This document shows, one piece after another, positions 18,861 to 28,076 of a stretch of 64,000 nt of DNA; within the stretch, counting starts at the first letter, position 1; every line of letters starts with the position of its first letter. The notes below the pieces were generated by a model. The model was not told the origin of the DNA, ran no database searches, and saw only the letters and a list, made by a program, of their open reading frames with translations. Source of the stretch: Microbulbifer variabilis ATCC 700307 (lineage in GTDB: Bacteria; Pseudomonadota; Gammaproteobacteria; Pseudomonadales; Cellvibrionaceae); assembly GCF_000380565.1 (NCBI RefSeq), contig NZ_AQYJ01000026.1, forward strand, positions 434,001 to 498,000, written 5' to 3'. Position numbers and translations under genes: made by a program.

Positions 18861-19574
18861 ATGCGCTGGATCATCTATATCCTCATATTCCTGGTATTGT
18901 TACTGCTCGCCGGATATCTGTTCCCTCGAGAGGTAAGCCTTGAGCGGAGCGTCTATATCGATAAGCCTCCCCAGGCCGTCTTTCCCTACGTCAATAATTT
19001 TCGCAAATTCAATAGCTGGTCCCCTTGGCGCAATATAGACCCATCTATGCAATACGATTACAGCGGACCTGAAGAGGGCGTGGGCGCGGAAATGAGTTGG
19101 CGTGGCGAGAACTCGAAGGCAGGCAGCGGCAGCCAGACTATCACCGCCAGCACGCCAAATTCTATGGTCCGCACCAAACTGGCTTTCGGTGATGGTAGCA
19201 CTGCGGAGGCGGAGTTTAAGCTCCAACCCGAGGGTGAAGGCACCAAGATAACCTGGGCCTTTATGAGCGATACAGGAGGCGGCCCCAGGGAACGCTGGAT
19301 GGGCCTGGCTGTGAAAAAAATGGTAGGTGAGTCCTACGAACACGGACTGTCAAAACTTAAGAATTTGTTGGAATCCAGTACTGATGCAATTGAGGGTCCG
19401 ACGCCCGGCGGAGCAGACCAGGGGAGCAGCAATACTACAGACTCCGTCTCAGATATTCCCTCGGATGTTGATGATGCTATGGGGGGAGGCCCGCAGGGTG
19501 TTCAATCGGAAATGCAAAACCAACAGCAGGAGGAAGCTGGGGAAACACCGGAGAATGAACCCCAATCACCATAG
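18861..19574 (+). CDS. SRPBCC-family protein with acidic low-complexity tail
   Basis: 237 residues. An N-terminal hydrophobic helix (residues 3-21) anchors or exports the protein. Residues about 27-170 are a START/SRPBCC fold of the polyketide cyclase/dehydrase group (ERSVYIDKPPQAVFPYVNNF, WSPW). From about residue 172 the sequence becomes Ser/Gly/Glu/Gln-rich and probably disordered. The ligand is unknown. It lies 87 bases after cpxA with no visible terminator between, so it may be read through from the cpx operon. Confidence 0.8.
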   Translation: MRWIIYILIFLVLLLLAGYLFPREVSLERSVYIDKPPQAVFPYVNNFRKFNSWSPWRNIDPSMQYDYSGPEEGVGAEMSWRGENSKAGSGSQTITASTPNSMVRTKLAFGDGSTAEAEFKLQPEGEGTKITWAFMSDTGGGPRERWMGLAVKKMVGESYEHGLSKLKNLLESSTDAIEGPTPGGADQGSSNTTDSVSDIPSDVDDAMGGGPQGVQSEMQNQQQEEAGETPENEPQSP

Positions 19575-19603
19575 ACCGCGCTACCAGCCTCATTACTATT
19601 TTC

Positions 19604-19638
19604 AATAAAAAAGCCCGCTAATGGCGGGCTTTTTTATT
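19604..19638. terminator. Bidirectional intrinsic terminator
   Basis: A perfect 15-bp stem (positions 19604-19618 with 19624-19638, 5-base loop) has six A on the left arm and six T on the right. It can terminate both the plus-strand SRPBCC gene and the minus-strand rluB cluster. Confidence 0.92.
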
Positions 19639-19643
19639 GGGGC

Positions 19644-20504
19644 TTACCTGGACTTGTTGCGGCGCTGCGCCGGCACCGGCGACTTGCGTAGCTTTCGGCG
19701 CTGGCGCTCAAGAGTCTGTTTTTCTCCCTGTGTGAGCGGTCTCTGACCAAGTTTTGGCAGACCCGCAGTAACACACAGATCATCAATTTCGCGGGGCTCC
19801 ATCTCAATCCACTGGCCCACACGCACATGGGAGGGGATAAATACACTACCGTAGCGAACTCTCTTGAGGCGGCTCACTCGCACACCCTGAGATTCCCACA
19901 AACGCCGCACTTCACGGTTGCGCCCCTCCATTACCACGCAATAGAACCAGCGGTTCCTACCCTCACCGCCGCTCTCGACGATATCAGTAAAGCGCGCAGA
20001 GCCATCATCCAGCAATACCCCTTTGACCAAGCGCCTTTTCATCTCATCGTCCACTTCGCCCTGGATTCGTACCAGGTATTCGCGATCGATCACCGAGGAG
20101 GGATGCATCAATTTGTTGGCCAGCTCACCACTGTTGGTAAACAATAGGAGTCCACTGGTATTAAAATCCAGGCGCCCCACAGAAATCCAACGGCCCGTCT
20201 TCAACCTTGGTAATCGATCGTAAACTGTCGGGCGCCCTTCGGGATCGTGGCGTGAGCAAATCTCACCGACCGGCTTGTTGTACAGAATGACGCGGCAGCG
20301 ATTCTCCTCGGTCGATGGCAGTCGCTGACCATCAAATTCAATGCGGTCCTGGTCGGTAACCCGCTCACCCAGCTCCGCCACTTTTCCATTGATTGTCACG
20401 CGGCCAGCATCGATCGCGCGCTCCATCTCTCGCCGTGAACCAAGGCCACTGCGTGCCAATACTTTCTGCAATTTTTCGCCTGCTGGCGAGGTGCCATCAC
20501 TCAT
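19644..20504 (-). CDS. rluB: 23S rRNA pseudouridine synthase B
   Basis: A pseudouridine synthase of the RsuA/RluB/RluE/RluF family, modifying 23S rRNA near position 2605 in E. coli. An N-terminal S4 RNA-binding domain covers about residues 10-57. The catalytic domain has Asp113 in [13 protein letters not shown], and [12 protein letters not shown] follows. The C-terminus is a basic tail ([15 protein letters not shown]), common for RluB. Length is 286 residues. The ATG overlaps the scpB stop by four bases, so it is the last gene of the scpA-scpB-rluB cluster. Confidence 0.93.
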   Translation of the reverse strand: MSDGTSPAGEKLQKVLARSGLGSRREMERAIDAGRVTINGKVAELGERVTDQDRIEFDGQRLPSTEENRCRVILYNKPVGEICSRHDPEGRPTVYDRLPRLKTGRWISVGRLDFNTSGLLLFTNSGELANKLMHPSSVIDREYLVRIQGEVDDEMKRRLVKGVLLDDGSARFTDIVESGGEGRNRWFYCVVMEGRNREVRRLWESQGVRVSRLKRVRYGSVFIPSHVRVGQWIEMEPREIDDLCVTAGLPKLGQRPLTQGEKQTLERQRRKLRKSPVPAQRRNKSR

Positions 20505-21697
20505 GGGGTGGTGTTTTCCACTTGCACTACATCCTGGGAATCATCATCGACATCAGCATTCCCTTCGGCCCTATCTTCCAGTCCGACTTCGCTCGCTGTG
20601 TCGTTATCACCAAACAGGCTACTAGGCGGCAGGGTCGCCGCTATCGGGGCTGTGCTATGCGCCTCCGCTACCAGTTCAGTCTCTCTATTATCGTCTTGGG
20701 GGGCGGCTTCAGTATCACCTGTGTCAACGGCACCCAAATTCTCTAATACCGTTTCTTCCTGCTCCCGCTCAATCTCCATCGCAACCAGCGATGCCGCAGC
20801 CTCAACCGCATCATCCCGATCGCCCTCATCTAATTTCTCATCAATTTTCTCTCGCTCCACTGGCGACACAGGCTCAACTTCTTCAGCAGGCTGGTCTTCT
20901 GACTGCGCTACAATTTCCTCTACCAGCACTTCAACCCGCACATCTCCATCAATATCATCAGGCTCTTTATCAATATCGCCCACTGACTCTTCAGCCGCAA
21001 TATCAACAACTTCTTCTTCAGAACCCTCCTGGACCTCCGACTCTCCACTTTCTGCAGAAACCTCACCGCTGATTTGCGACACCTCAATATCTGCACTATC
21101 AGTCTCTGCCGCAGTAATCTCTTCTGGGGACAACCCCTCTGCTTCAAGGATCTTGTTGAGACTCTCTATATCGCGAATCTCAGCCAGGGTTGGCAAATTA
21201 TCCAGGGAGCTTAGATTAAAGTAATCCAGAAATTCCCGCGTGGTCGCATACAGCGATGGTTTGCCAGGCACATCACGATGGCCAACCACTTTGACCCAAC
21301 CGCGCTCAAGCAGGGTTTTAACAATCTGCGAACTCACCGCTACACCGCGAATCTCCTCGATATCTCCGCGGGTTACCGGTTGGCGATAGGCGATGATTGC
21401 CAGGGTTTCCAAAGTTGCGCGGGAATACCTCTGCGCTTTTTCCTCCCAAAGGCGGTTTACCCAGGGCGCCAAATCTTCAGGCACCTGGAAACGCCAGCCC
21501 GTGGCCACCTTCCTGAGTTCAAAGCCGCGCCCAATACAATCCTGCGCTATCTCCTCAAGGATATCTCTCAAGGTTGTATTGGAGGGCTGCTCCTCTTCTT
21601 CAAGCAGCGACAATAACTTTTCTTCACTCAGAGGCTGCCCTGCCGCAAGCAGGGCGCCCTCTACAATTCTGCGCAGTAATTCCGGAGCGATTGTCAT
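20501..21697 (-). CDS. scpB: SMC-ScpAB complex subunit ScpB with long acidic tail
   Basis: ScpB dimers bind the kleisin ScpA in the SMC chromosome-condensation complex. Residues about 1-185 contain the tandem winged-helix domains ([20 protein letters not shown] is the signature). The remaining roughly 210 residues are extremely acidic, rich in Glu, Asp, Ser and Val, and presumably unstructured. Typical ScpB is about 180-250 residues, so the 398-residue length comes entirely from this tail. It is 55 bases downstream of scpA and overlaps rluB. Confidence 0.92.
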   Translation of the reverse strand: MTIAPELLRRIVEGALLAAGQPLSEEKLLSLLEEEEQPSNTTLRDILEEIAQDCIGRGFELRKVATGWRFQVPEDLAPWVNRLWEEKAQRYSRATLETLAIIAYRQPVTRGDIEEIRGVAVSSQIVKTLLERGWVKVVGHRDVPGKPSLYATTREFLDYFNLSSLDNLPTLAEIRDIESLNKILEAEGLSPEEITAAETDSADIEVSQISGEVSAESGESEVQEGSEEEVVDIAAEESVGDIDKEPDDIDGDVRVEVLVEEIVAQSEDQPAEEVEPVSPVEREKIDEKLDEGDRDDAVEAAASLVAMEIEREQEETVLENLGAVDTGDTEAAPQDDNRETELVAEAHSTAPIAATLPPSSLFGDNDTASEVGLEDRAEGNADVDDDSQDVVQVENTTP

Positions 21698-21752
21698 CTT
21701 CTATTTTCTAACTCTGATGCTTTCTCGGCAATTCATCCGGCACGTCCCACTT

Positions 21753-22862
21753 TTACGCACCAGCTAACTCTTCGCTTGGCTGCCCATTCTGCTCTACTAC
21801 CGACTGCTCATCCTCAGCAACCAGTGTGTCATTACCCTCCAGCTCACTCTCAATTGGCAGTAATTCACCACTTGGTGCTTCAGCTGGCTGAGCATCGTCG
21901 TCTCCTTCCAAGCTACTTTCAGGACCCGAGAGGTACTCGTCATGACTATCAACACTTCCGGAGCCACTCTGCCCGGCTGCCCGTACATGGATCGGGCCGA
22001 AGGCCTCGTTTTGTACCAGTTCCGCCAGGGACTCTTTCACCAACTCCATCACCGCAAGGAAAGTAACCACCACACCAAGGCGCCCCTCCTTCACGGTAAA
22101 CAGGCTCACAAAAGGCACAAATTGGCCGTGGCGAATCTGATCCAGTACCTGGGTCATACGTTCACGGGTAGAGAGCTTCTCCCGTTCGACCTGGTGGCTC
22201 TCAAACATATCCGCACGACGCAATACATCTGCCAGAGCAACCAATACCTCTTTGAGATCCACATCCGGGTCGGGTCGGGTGATACTGCGATCGGGGCCTT
22301 CAGCGCTGGCTTGGTGAATATCTCGCCCCATACGTGGAATCTCGTCGAGATCCTCCGCAGCAGTCTTAAAACGCTCATATTCCTGCAAGCGGCGGATCAA
22401 TGCGGCCCGAGGGTCTTCACCCTCCTCTTCCTCAGCTTCCGGCGGGCGCGGCAGTAACATTCTCGACTTGATCTCTGCGAGCATGGCTGCCATCACCAGG
22501 TACTCGGCTGCAAGCTCAAAACGTATCGACGTCATCATTTCCACGTAGGCCATATACTGGCGGGTGATGTCTGATACATTAATTTCAAGAATATCCAGGT
22601 TCTGGCGACGAATCAGGTATAGAAGCAGATCCAGGGGCCCCTCAAAGGCCTCCAAAATCACTTCCAAAGCATCTGGCGGAATAAACAGGTCTGGTGGCAG
22701 GTCAGTAAAAGCCTCGCCTAATACCAGTGCCACAGGCGCATCTTCCGAATGACCTGGCGTATCTACACTCTCAGGGGGAGCTTCGGTAGAGTCGCCTTCA
22801 CTCGCCGCGACCTCGGCAAGCACCTGCCCCTCCACCTCGGCTAGTAATTCTTCACTGGACAC
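21753..22862 (-). CDS. scpA: Segregation and condensation protein A (kleisin)
   Basis: The kleisin subunit bridging SMC heads with ScpB. GTG at 22862 is preferred, behind GAGGGTGGGG; an upstream TTG at 22886 would add eight residues. The core shows FEGPLDLLLYLIRRQNLDI, the ScpA N-terminal hallmark, then EYLVMAAMLAEIKSRMLLP, and a C-terminal winged-helix segment (VVTFLAVMELVKE). The core is flanked by an acidic N-terminal extension of about 65 residues and an acidic C-terminal tail of about 75 residues. First of scpA-scpB-rluB, or read through from the upstream yciO-like gene. Confidence 0.92.
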   Translation of the reverse strand: MSSEELLAEVEGQVLAEVAASEGDSTEAPPESVDTPGHSEDAPVALVLGEAFTDLPPDLFIPPDALEVILEAFEGPLDLLLYLIRRQNLDILEINVSDITRQYMAYVEMMTSIRFELAAEYLVMAAMLAEIKSRMLLPRPPEAEEEEGEDPRAALIRRLQEYERFKTAAEDLDEIPRMGRDIHQASAEGPDRSITRPDPDVDLKEVLVALADVLRRADMFESHQVEREKLSTRERMTQVLDQIRHGQFVPFVSLFTVKEGRLGVVVTFLAVMELVKESLAELVQNEAFGPIHVRAAGQSGSGSVDSHDEYLSGPESSLEGDDDAQPAEAPSGELLPIESELEGNDTLVAEDEQSVVEQNGQPSEELAGA

Positions 22863-22916
22863 CCTGCCCCACCCTCGAAAGCGCAAACGCGCGATTATAC
22901 ACTAGCGTGACACTAT

Positions 22917-23540
22917 TCAGCCCAGAATTTCATCAGCCGTTCCGCAACCCTGGCGAATCAGCTCCGGCTCTTCGCCGGTAAGGTCTACAACAGTGGTTGG
23001 CTCCATACCACAGAACCCCCCATCAATCACCAGCTCGACCTGATGCTCAAGGGTATCGCGAATATCGTAGGGGTCGGTCAGGGGCTGCTCATCACCTGGC
23101 ATGATCAGGCTGCAACTCATCAGGGGCTCACCCACTGTTTCAATCAGGGCGAGAGTTATTGCATTGTCGGGTACACGGATACCAATAGTCTTACGCTTCG
23201 GGTGAATAAGACGACGTGGCACTTCTGCGGTAGCCGGCATAATAAATGTATAGGGGCCAGGTGTATGATTCTTGAGTAGGCGGAACATCTGATTATCTAC
23301 CTTGGCATAGGTAGCCAGCTCCGATAGATCCCGACACATTAGAGTGAAATTATGCTGTTTATCCAGCTGTCTCAATGCGCGAATGCGCTCAACGGCCAAC
23401 TTTTCTCCAAGACGGCAGCCAATGGCATAGGCAGAATCTGTGGGGTAGACGATAACCCCTCCTGCATTCACGATATCAGCAGCCTGAGAAATCAGGCGCC
23501 CTTGAGGATTATCCGGATGAATCTGAAAAAACTGCGCCAC
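22917..23540 (-). CDS. yciO: YrdC/Sua5-domain protein, YciO type
   Basis: A dsRNA-binding-fold protein of the YrdC/Sua5/YciO family, related to threonylcarbamoyl-AMP synthase (first step of tRNA t6A). The GTG at 23540 sits behind GGGGGG and yields MAQFFQIHPDNPQGR, the YciO-type N-terminus; an ORF extension to 23621 is unlikely. The 207-residue protein shows GGVIVYPTDSAYAIGC (nucleotide-binding core) and GPYTFIMPAT. YciO proteins are paralogues of TsaC and their role in t6A synthesis is debated. The neighbouring PHP gene matches the E. coli yciO-yciV order. Confidence 0.9.
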   Translation of the reverse strand: MAQFFQIHPDNPQGRLISQAADIVNAGGVIVYPTDSAYAIGCRLGEKLAVERIRALRQLDKQHNFTLMCRDLSELATYAKVDNQMFRLLKNHTPGPYTFIMPATAEVPRRLIHPKRKTIGIRVPDNAITLALIETVGEPLMSCSLIMPGDEQPLTDPYDIRDTLEHQVELVIDGGFCGMEPTTVVDLTGEEPELIRQGCGTADEILG

Positions 23541-23651
23541 AAAAGCCCCCCAAGCCTTTAATGAATTGAAACCTCTTTGCGGACCTTGACTGACCCGCAA
23601 GGGATCTCGGTTCGACAGCATCTACAAAACATACGTAAAAAGTACGCTTGG

Positions 23652-24614
23652 CTAGGCTGTCATGGCATGACCGGGTCGATCCCGGTGCAGAGTGTGCCAC
23701 AGATTCCATACCGGCTCGACGTCTTCTGGTAGACGCACGCAACCCAATTCCCGCCAGGGCTGGTCTGGCTGGTGAAAATCACTTCCCAGGGAACAGCGCA
23801 ATTGCGGACCGTTAAGTTCAGTTGTGACCGAAGACATTAGACTCCGCAATTCCTTAGTCTGGGTAGGATTTTGGCGGCCGCACAGCAACTCTATCGCATC
23901 GCCCCCGCAGCGCGAAAACTCGCCAAGTAACCGGACCAACTGGGTGCGGGTAAACCCATACTTAAGTGGGTGTGCCAATACAGCACTGCCACCAGCCGCA
24001 TGAATTGTCTCTATGGACTCCACCATTTGGGGCCACTCGACCTTCACATCACCTACCTTACCTGCGCCTAAATAACGCTTAAAAGCCCGCGCTGTATCCT
24101 CTACATGACCCGCTTCTACTAACCATCGGGCAAAATGCGGTCTGCCCAATACAGATTCCCCTGCAACAGCACGCCCACCCTCTAGAGCACCGATGAAGCC
24201 GCGCTTGTGCAGTCGCTCAGCAATACGCTCGGCACGCTCCAGGCGAAGCCCTTCGCGCAAGCTTATGGCATTACGCAGCTCCTGCGACGTCAGATCAACA
24301 TTGAGACCAACAATGTGAATCGAGCGACGCCCCCAAAGGCTGGAGAATTCAATTCCAGCCAGCACAGTGATGCCCAATTGGTCACCAGCCTCCTGTGCCT
24401 GTGCTACTCCATCCACCGTATCGTGGTCCGTGAGTGCCATCAGTGTCACACCTTGGCATTTCGCCCTCGACACCAGCTGTGCAGGACTTAAAATACCGTC
24501 AGAAGCGGTACTGTGACAGTGCAGATCGACAAGATCGGTATTCAGATCAGCAGACAGGGCTCTCAATAGTGGGCTCTCACTCAGTTTGGCGACAGTGATC
24601 GTCGCAGTATCCAT
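23652..24614 (-). CDS. PHP-domain phosphoesterase (RNase AM/YciV type)
   Basis: A PHP-fold metal-dependent phosphoesterase; the E. coli homologue YciV (RNase AM) trims RNA 5' ends, including 5S, 16S and 23S precursors. Metal ligands are seen in DLHCHSTASDG, LTDHDTVDG, GIEFSS, AVLAHPLKYG and LGSDFHQP. ATG at 24614 gives 320 residues; it lacks a good ribosome binding site, so a different start is possible. Next gene downstream is yciO-like, a conserved pair. Confidence 0.9.
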   Translation of the reverse strand: MDTATITVAKLSESPLLRALSADLNTDLVDLHCHSTASDGILSPAQLVSRAKCQGVTLMALTDHDTVDGVAQAQEAGDQLGITVLAGIEFSSLWGRRSIHIVGLNVDLTSQELRNAISLREGLRLERAERIAERLHKRGFIGALEGGRAVAGESVLGRPHFARWLVEAGHVEDTARAFKRYLGAGKVGDVKVEWPQMVESIETIHAAGGSAVLAHPLKYGFTRTQLVRLLGEFSRCGGDAIELLCGRQNPTQTKELRSLMSSVTTELNGPQLRCSLGSDFHQPDQPWRELGCVRLPEDVEPVWNLWHTLHRDRPGHAMTA

Positions 24615-24818
24615 TATTTTGGAACAATTACCCGGCAATGCTGTCACAGCGGCACCCGGCGTTTTCAGGGATAAGGCCCGGACCAATGGTCAGCCTAGGT
24701 GACCTCGGGGCCGGAGTCTGACAGCAGTATTGTCAGTGGGGAAGAAATTGTTTTGGAGGGACTATAGAGATATCGCCTCCAGACTGATTTCCTGCGGGCA
24801 TTATCACCGGAATAGAGT

Positions 24819-25538
24819 ATGACCGAAACGAATTCGACCACAACATCTCCCGAGAAACCTAAAAAGGAAGGGTTTCTCAGCAATATCACCTTCAATGTCA
24901 TCATTCCGACATTGATACTGACCAAACTTTCCGGGGATGACTGGTTGGGCCCAACTTGGGCGTTAATCGTGGCCCTGGCCTTCCCGCTGGGATACGGTCT
25001 TCGCGACCTGCTGCGCCTGGGCAAGGTCAACTTCTTCTCGGCCCTCGGGTTTATAGGCATCCTTCTCACCGGCGGTATCAGCTTGCTAAAGCTGGACCCG
25101 CAATACATTGCGATCAAGGAAGCCGCGATCCCCGGCCTGCTGGGCGTTGCAACGGCTCTATCCGTTTATACCCGCTGGCCCCTGGTCAAAACTCTCCTCT
25201 ACAACGATCAAATTCTGAATACGGCAAAAATTGCCCAGTCATTACAGGCAAATGGCAACCAGCCGGCCTTTGAGCGCACTTTGCGCCAGACTTCATGGAT
25301 TGTTGCCGGGTCATTCTTTTTCTCCTCGGCGCTGAACTACATTCTCGCCAAAATGATCGTCACCAGCCCACCCGGCACCGAAGCCTACAACACCGAGCTG
25401 GGTGAAATGACGGCATATGGATATCTGGTTATTGCAATCCCATCAACCCTGATCTTAATGGGTGCCCTCTTTTTCCTTTTCTCCCGCATCGGCAAGCTGA
25501 CCGGGTTGAAACTGGAAGAAGTGATGGTCGCGCAATAG
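24819..25538 (+). CDS. VC0807-like multi-pass inner membrane protein
   Basis: 239 residues with about five to six hydrophobic segments (around 27-48, 50-68, 80-98, 112-128, 165-185 and 205-225). Sequence such as LGPTWALIVALAFPLGYGLRDL resembles the VC0807/DUF3159-like family annotated in pseudomonads as an MFS transporter or septation-associated protein. Real function is unknown. It is divergent from the PHP gene and followed by yciI, a gene order shared with Pseudomonas. Confidence 0.8.
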   Translation: MTETNSTTTSPEKPKKEGFLSNITFNVIIPTLILTKLSGDDWLGPTWALIVALAFPLGYGLRDLLRLGKVNFFSALGFIGILLTGGISLLKLDPQYIAIKEAAIPGLLGVATALSVYTRWPLVKTLLYNDQILNTAKIAQSLQANGNQPAFERTLRQTSWIVAGSFFFSSALNYILAKMIVTSPPGTEAYNTELGEMTAYGYLVIAIPSTLILMGALFFLFSRIGKLTGLKLEEVMVAQ

Positions 25539-25571
25539 CACTTTAAAGAACTAACAAGAGCATTAAATACA

Positions 25572-25871
25572 ATGTGGTACGCAATCATCAGTGAAGATGT
25601 TAGCGATAGTCTCCCTTTGCGCAAAAAAGCGCGCGCTGATCACCTGGCTAGACTCGGCCGTCTGAAAGATGAAGGCCGCCTGCTCGCCGCCGGCCCCCAT
25701 CCATCCATAGACAGTGAAGAGCCAGGTGAATCAGGCTTCAGTGGCAGCCTCGTTATTGCAGAGTTTCCCTCGCTGGAGGATGCAAAAGCCTGGGCTGACA
25801 GAGACCCCTATATCGAAGCAGGGGTCTACGCATCAATAACCGTCAAACCCTTCAAGTTAGTGCTGCCCTGA
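25572..25871 (+). CDS. yciI: YciI family protein
   Basis: A 99-residue ferredoxin-like alpha/beta protein of the YciI family. Potential active-site residues of the family, His in RADHLARL and Asp in WADRDPY, are present. YciI proteins are thought to be small hydrolases or dehydrohalogenases, but no physiological substrate is known. It lies 33 bases after the membrane protein gene and 24 bases before the SH3 protein gene, consistent with one operon. Confidence 0.93.
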   Translation: MWYAIISEDVSDSLPLRKKARADHLARLGRLKDEGRLLAAGPHPSIDSEEPGESGFSGSLVIAEFPSLEDAKAWADRDPYIEAGVYASITVKPFKLVLP

Positions 25872-25895
25872 TAACAACATAAAAATAGAAGCTGT

Positions 25896-26582
25896 ATGAC
25901 CATGAGAAAACTAATGTCGGGCCTGCTTGCTGCGGCACTATTAAATGTGGTTCCAGCCTTAGTAAGCGCTGAAACCCGCTATATCACCGACCAACTTCAC
26001 GTACCCATGCGTTCCGGCAAGGGTAACGGGTTTCGCATTCTCCACCGGGGGCTGCCAAGTGGCACCGAGCTTACGGTCCTGGAGGACGCTGCATCTGAAG
26101 GCTGGACACGAGTGCGGACACCGGGCGGCACTGAAGGCTGGGTCAGGCGCCAATACCTGGTATCCGAACCGGTAGCAAAGCTCAAACTGGCCAGTGCCGA
26201 AGCCAACCTGGCCCGCTTTGAAAAGATGGAGGGAAATCTCGGTGGCGAGGTCCGCCGCCTGGAAGAGGAGAACAGCCAGTTGAATAGTTCCCTGAGCGCG
26301 GCCCAGCAACAGACACAAGACCTTACTACTGAACTCAAAGCACTCAAGACCCTGTCCTCGGACGCTATATCCCTCAATGAGCGTCACCAGAAACTTCTGC
26401 ACCAGCACGAGCTACTCAAGCAGGAAAAAATTATGGCAGAGGCCGAGATCCAACGTCTTTCCGGCAGTGAATCCCAGAGATGGTATTTGTTTGGTGCCTT
26501 ATCTGTGGCAGTCGGTGCCATACTCGCAATGATTGCCCCCCGCGTTCGCCCCCGCAAACGCCACTCCGAGTGGGCCAACTGA
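25896..26582 (+). CDS. TIGR04211-type SH3 domain protein (YgiM-like)
   Basis: 228 residues: signal peptide (about 1-27), bacterial SH3 domain (about 30-92; PMRSGKGNGFRILHRGLPSG, GTEGWVRRQYL), coiled coil (about 98-195; many Leu heptads), and a C-terminal transmembrane helix (about 198-216) ending in a basic tail. This is the YgiM/TIGR04211 architecture, a periplasmic SH3 domain tethered to the inner membrane. The family's function is unclear; a link to the cell envelope is inferred. Confidence 0.88.
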   Translation: MTMRKLMSGLLAAALLNVVPALVSAETRYITDQLHVPMRSGKGNGFRILHRGLPSGTELTVLEDAASEGWTRVRTPGGTEGWVRRQYLVSEPVAKLKLASAEANLARFEKMEGNLGGEVRRLEEENSQLNSSLSAAQQQTQDLTTELKALKTLSSDAISLNERHQKLLHQHELLKQEKIMAEAEIQRLSGSESQRWYLFGALSVAVGAILAMIAPRVRPRKRHSEWAN

Positions 26583-26720
26583 TCTCACTTCCGGGCAAAG
26601 AAATCGCATACTATTAAGAGCTGGGGTTGCGGCATTTGCCGCCCCCCGCAGCCCTTCATCCAGCATTGGACCGGGCGCGCTGTTAAATCAGATCCCTAAA
26701 ACAACCCCAAAAGGACAAGG

Positions 26721-27314
26721 ATGATGCGTAAACTTTTTGTGTGTTTTCTCTGTGCTCTCTTTGCGCTTCCCGCACTGGCCAAAAATCCCCAGGTTGAACT
26801 GAAAACTGACCTGGGCGTAATCCGGGTTGAGCTGTTCGCTAAAGAGGCTCCGGCCACAGTGGAGAATTTTCTCGCCTATACCGATAGCGGGTTTTATAAC
26901 GGGATTATCTTTCATCGGGTCGTGCCCGGTTTTGTAGTACAGGCTGGCGGCTTCACTTTTGATTTCCAAAGGAAAGAAACCCGCGACGCAATTGTCAACG
27001 AATCCACCAATGGCTTACAGAATCTGCGTGGCACCCTGTCGATGGCGAGGACTAACGATCCAGATAGTGCAACCTCACAATTTTTTATCAACCTGGTGGA
27101 CAACACCAGGCTCGATGCAAAAGAAGACCAGGCGGGCTATGCCGTATTTGGCAAGGTGATCGAAGGCATGGATGTAGTAGAAAAAATTGTGCGGGAGCCT
27201 CGTGGCCTATATCGAAAGCACCCGAGTGCACCCAACGTGCCTATCCGTATCCTCGACGCAAAAAGAATCGATGTCGGCGATAAAACTATCGCCAACAACA
27301 CTAAGGGAGAATAA
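26721..27314 (+). CDS. ppiA: Periplasmic cyclophilin-type peptidyl-prolyl isomerase
   Basis: Catalyses proline cis-trans isomerisation in exported proteins. The 197-residue protein has a signal peptide (MRKLFVCFLCALFALPALA) and cyclophilin motifs FHRVVPGFVVQAGGF, SMARTNDPDSATSQFFINL and YAVFGKVIEGMDVV. AAGGACAAGG lies before the tandem ATGs at 26721. It ends four bases before the PdxJ gene, so transcription and probably translation are coupled. The symbol ppiA is by similarity. Confidence 0.92.
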   Translation: MMRKLFVCFLCALFALPALAKNPQVELKTDLGVIRVELFAKEAPATVENFLAYTDSGFYNGIIFHRVVPGFVVQAGGFTFDFQRKETRDAIVNESTNGLQNLRGTLSMARTNDPDSATSQFFINLVDNTRLDAKEDQAGYAVFGKVIEGMDVVEKIVREPRGLYRKHPSAPNVPIRILDAKRIDVGDKTIANNTKGE

Positions 27315-27317
27315 GCA

Positions 27318-28076
27318 GTGATAGCTCTCAGCGTAAATCTCAACAAAATTGCCCTCATCCGCAATTCCCGCGAGGGCAACTTTCCCGACGTTGTCGCCCA
27401 CGGCAGGATCTGCCTAGATGCTGGCGCACAGGGAATTACTGTGCATCCGCGTCCGGATCAGCGCCATATCCGCCCTGGCGATGTACGCGAACTTGCAACT
27501 CTGTGCAGGGAACGACAGGGCATAGAGTTCAATGTTGAGGGCAACCCCTTCGCTACACATTTAGCGGACTATCCAGGCCTGGTGGAATTGGCACTGGAAA
27601 CCAAGCCCGATCAGTGCACCCTGGTACCAGACAGCAATGACCAACTGACTTCAGACCACGGTTTCAATCTCAAGCTCGACGGCCCGCGCCTAGTGCCACA
27701 GATTGCGAAATTGAAGGGGGCGGGAATCCGCGTCAGTTTGTTTATGGACCCTGACCTGGAACAGATCAGCCTGGCCAGAGATATTGGCGCTGATCGTATT
27801 GAGCTTTATACCGGTCCTTACGCGGAAGCTGTTGCCAAACAGAGCCCGGATTTGGATAGCATTTTTGCCACCCACTGCGCCGCTGCCGAACACGCACGTC
27901 AGCTGGGCCTCGGTGTTAATGCAGGCCACGACCTCAATCTCGTTAACTTGCACCGCTATCGTACCCTGCCGGGGCTACAGGAAGTCTCCATCGGCCACGC
28001 TCTCACGGTGGATGCCATAAGTATGGGGCTTGAGAATGCCGTAAAAGCCTACCTCGATTGCCTCGCCGGAAACTGA
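27318..28076 (+). CDS. pdxJ: Pyridoxine 5'-phosphate synthase PdxJ, atypical type
   Basis: PdxJ condenses 1-deoxyxylulose-5-phosphate with 3-amino-2-oxopropyl phosphate to pyridoxine 5'-phosphate. GTG start behind AAGGGAG; 252 residues. Family motifs are GITVHPRPDQRHI, FNVEGNP, LGVNAGHDLNL and VSIGHAL. The N-terminus reads VNLNKIALIRN, where the E. coli type has a VNIDHIATLRN-like motif; as I recall, the Asn-Lys version is typical of Bacteroidetes PdxJ. It is not beside recO or acpS, its normal gammaproteobacterial neighbours, so a second canonical pdxJ may exist elsewhere. Confidence 0.88.
   Translation: MIALSVNLNKIALIRNSREGNFPDVVAHGRICLDAGAQGITVHPRPDQRHIRPGDVRELATLCRERQGIEFNVEGNPFATHLADYPGLVELALETKPDQCTLVPDSNDQLTSDHGFNLKLDGPRLVPQIAKLKGAGIRVSLFMDPDLEQISLARDIGADRIELYTGPYAEAVAKQSPDLDSIFATHCAAAEHARQLGLGVNAGHDLNLVNLHRYRTLPGLQEVSIGHALTVDAISMGLENAVKAYLDCLAGN

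Noticed and set aside
20508..21224. Long Ser/Thr-rich frame on the plus strand
   Set aside because: It is the antisense shadow of the repetitive acidic codons in the scpB tail.
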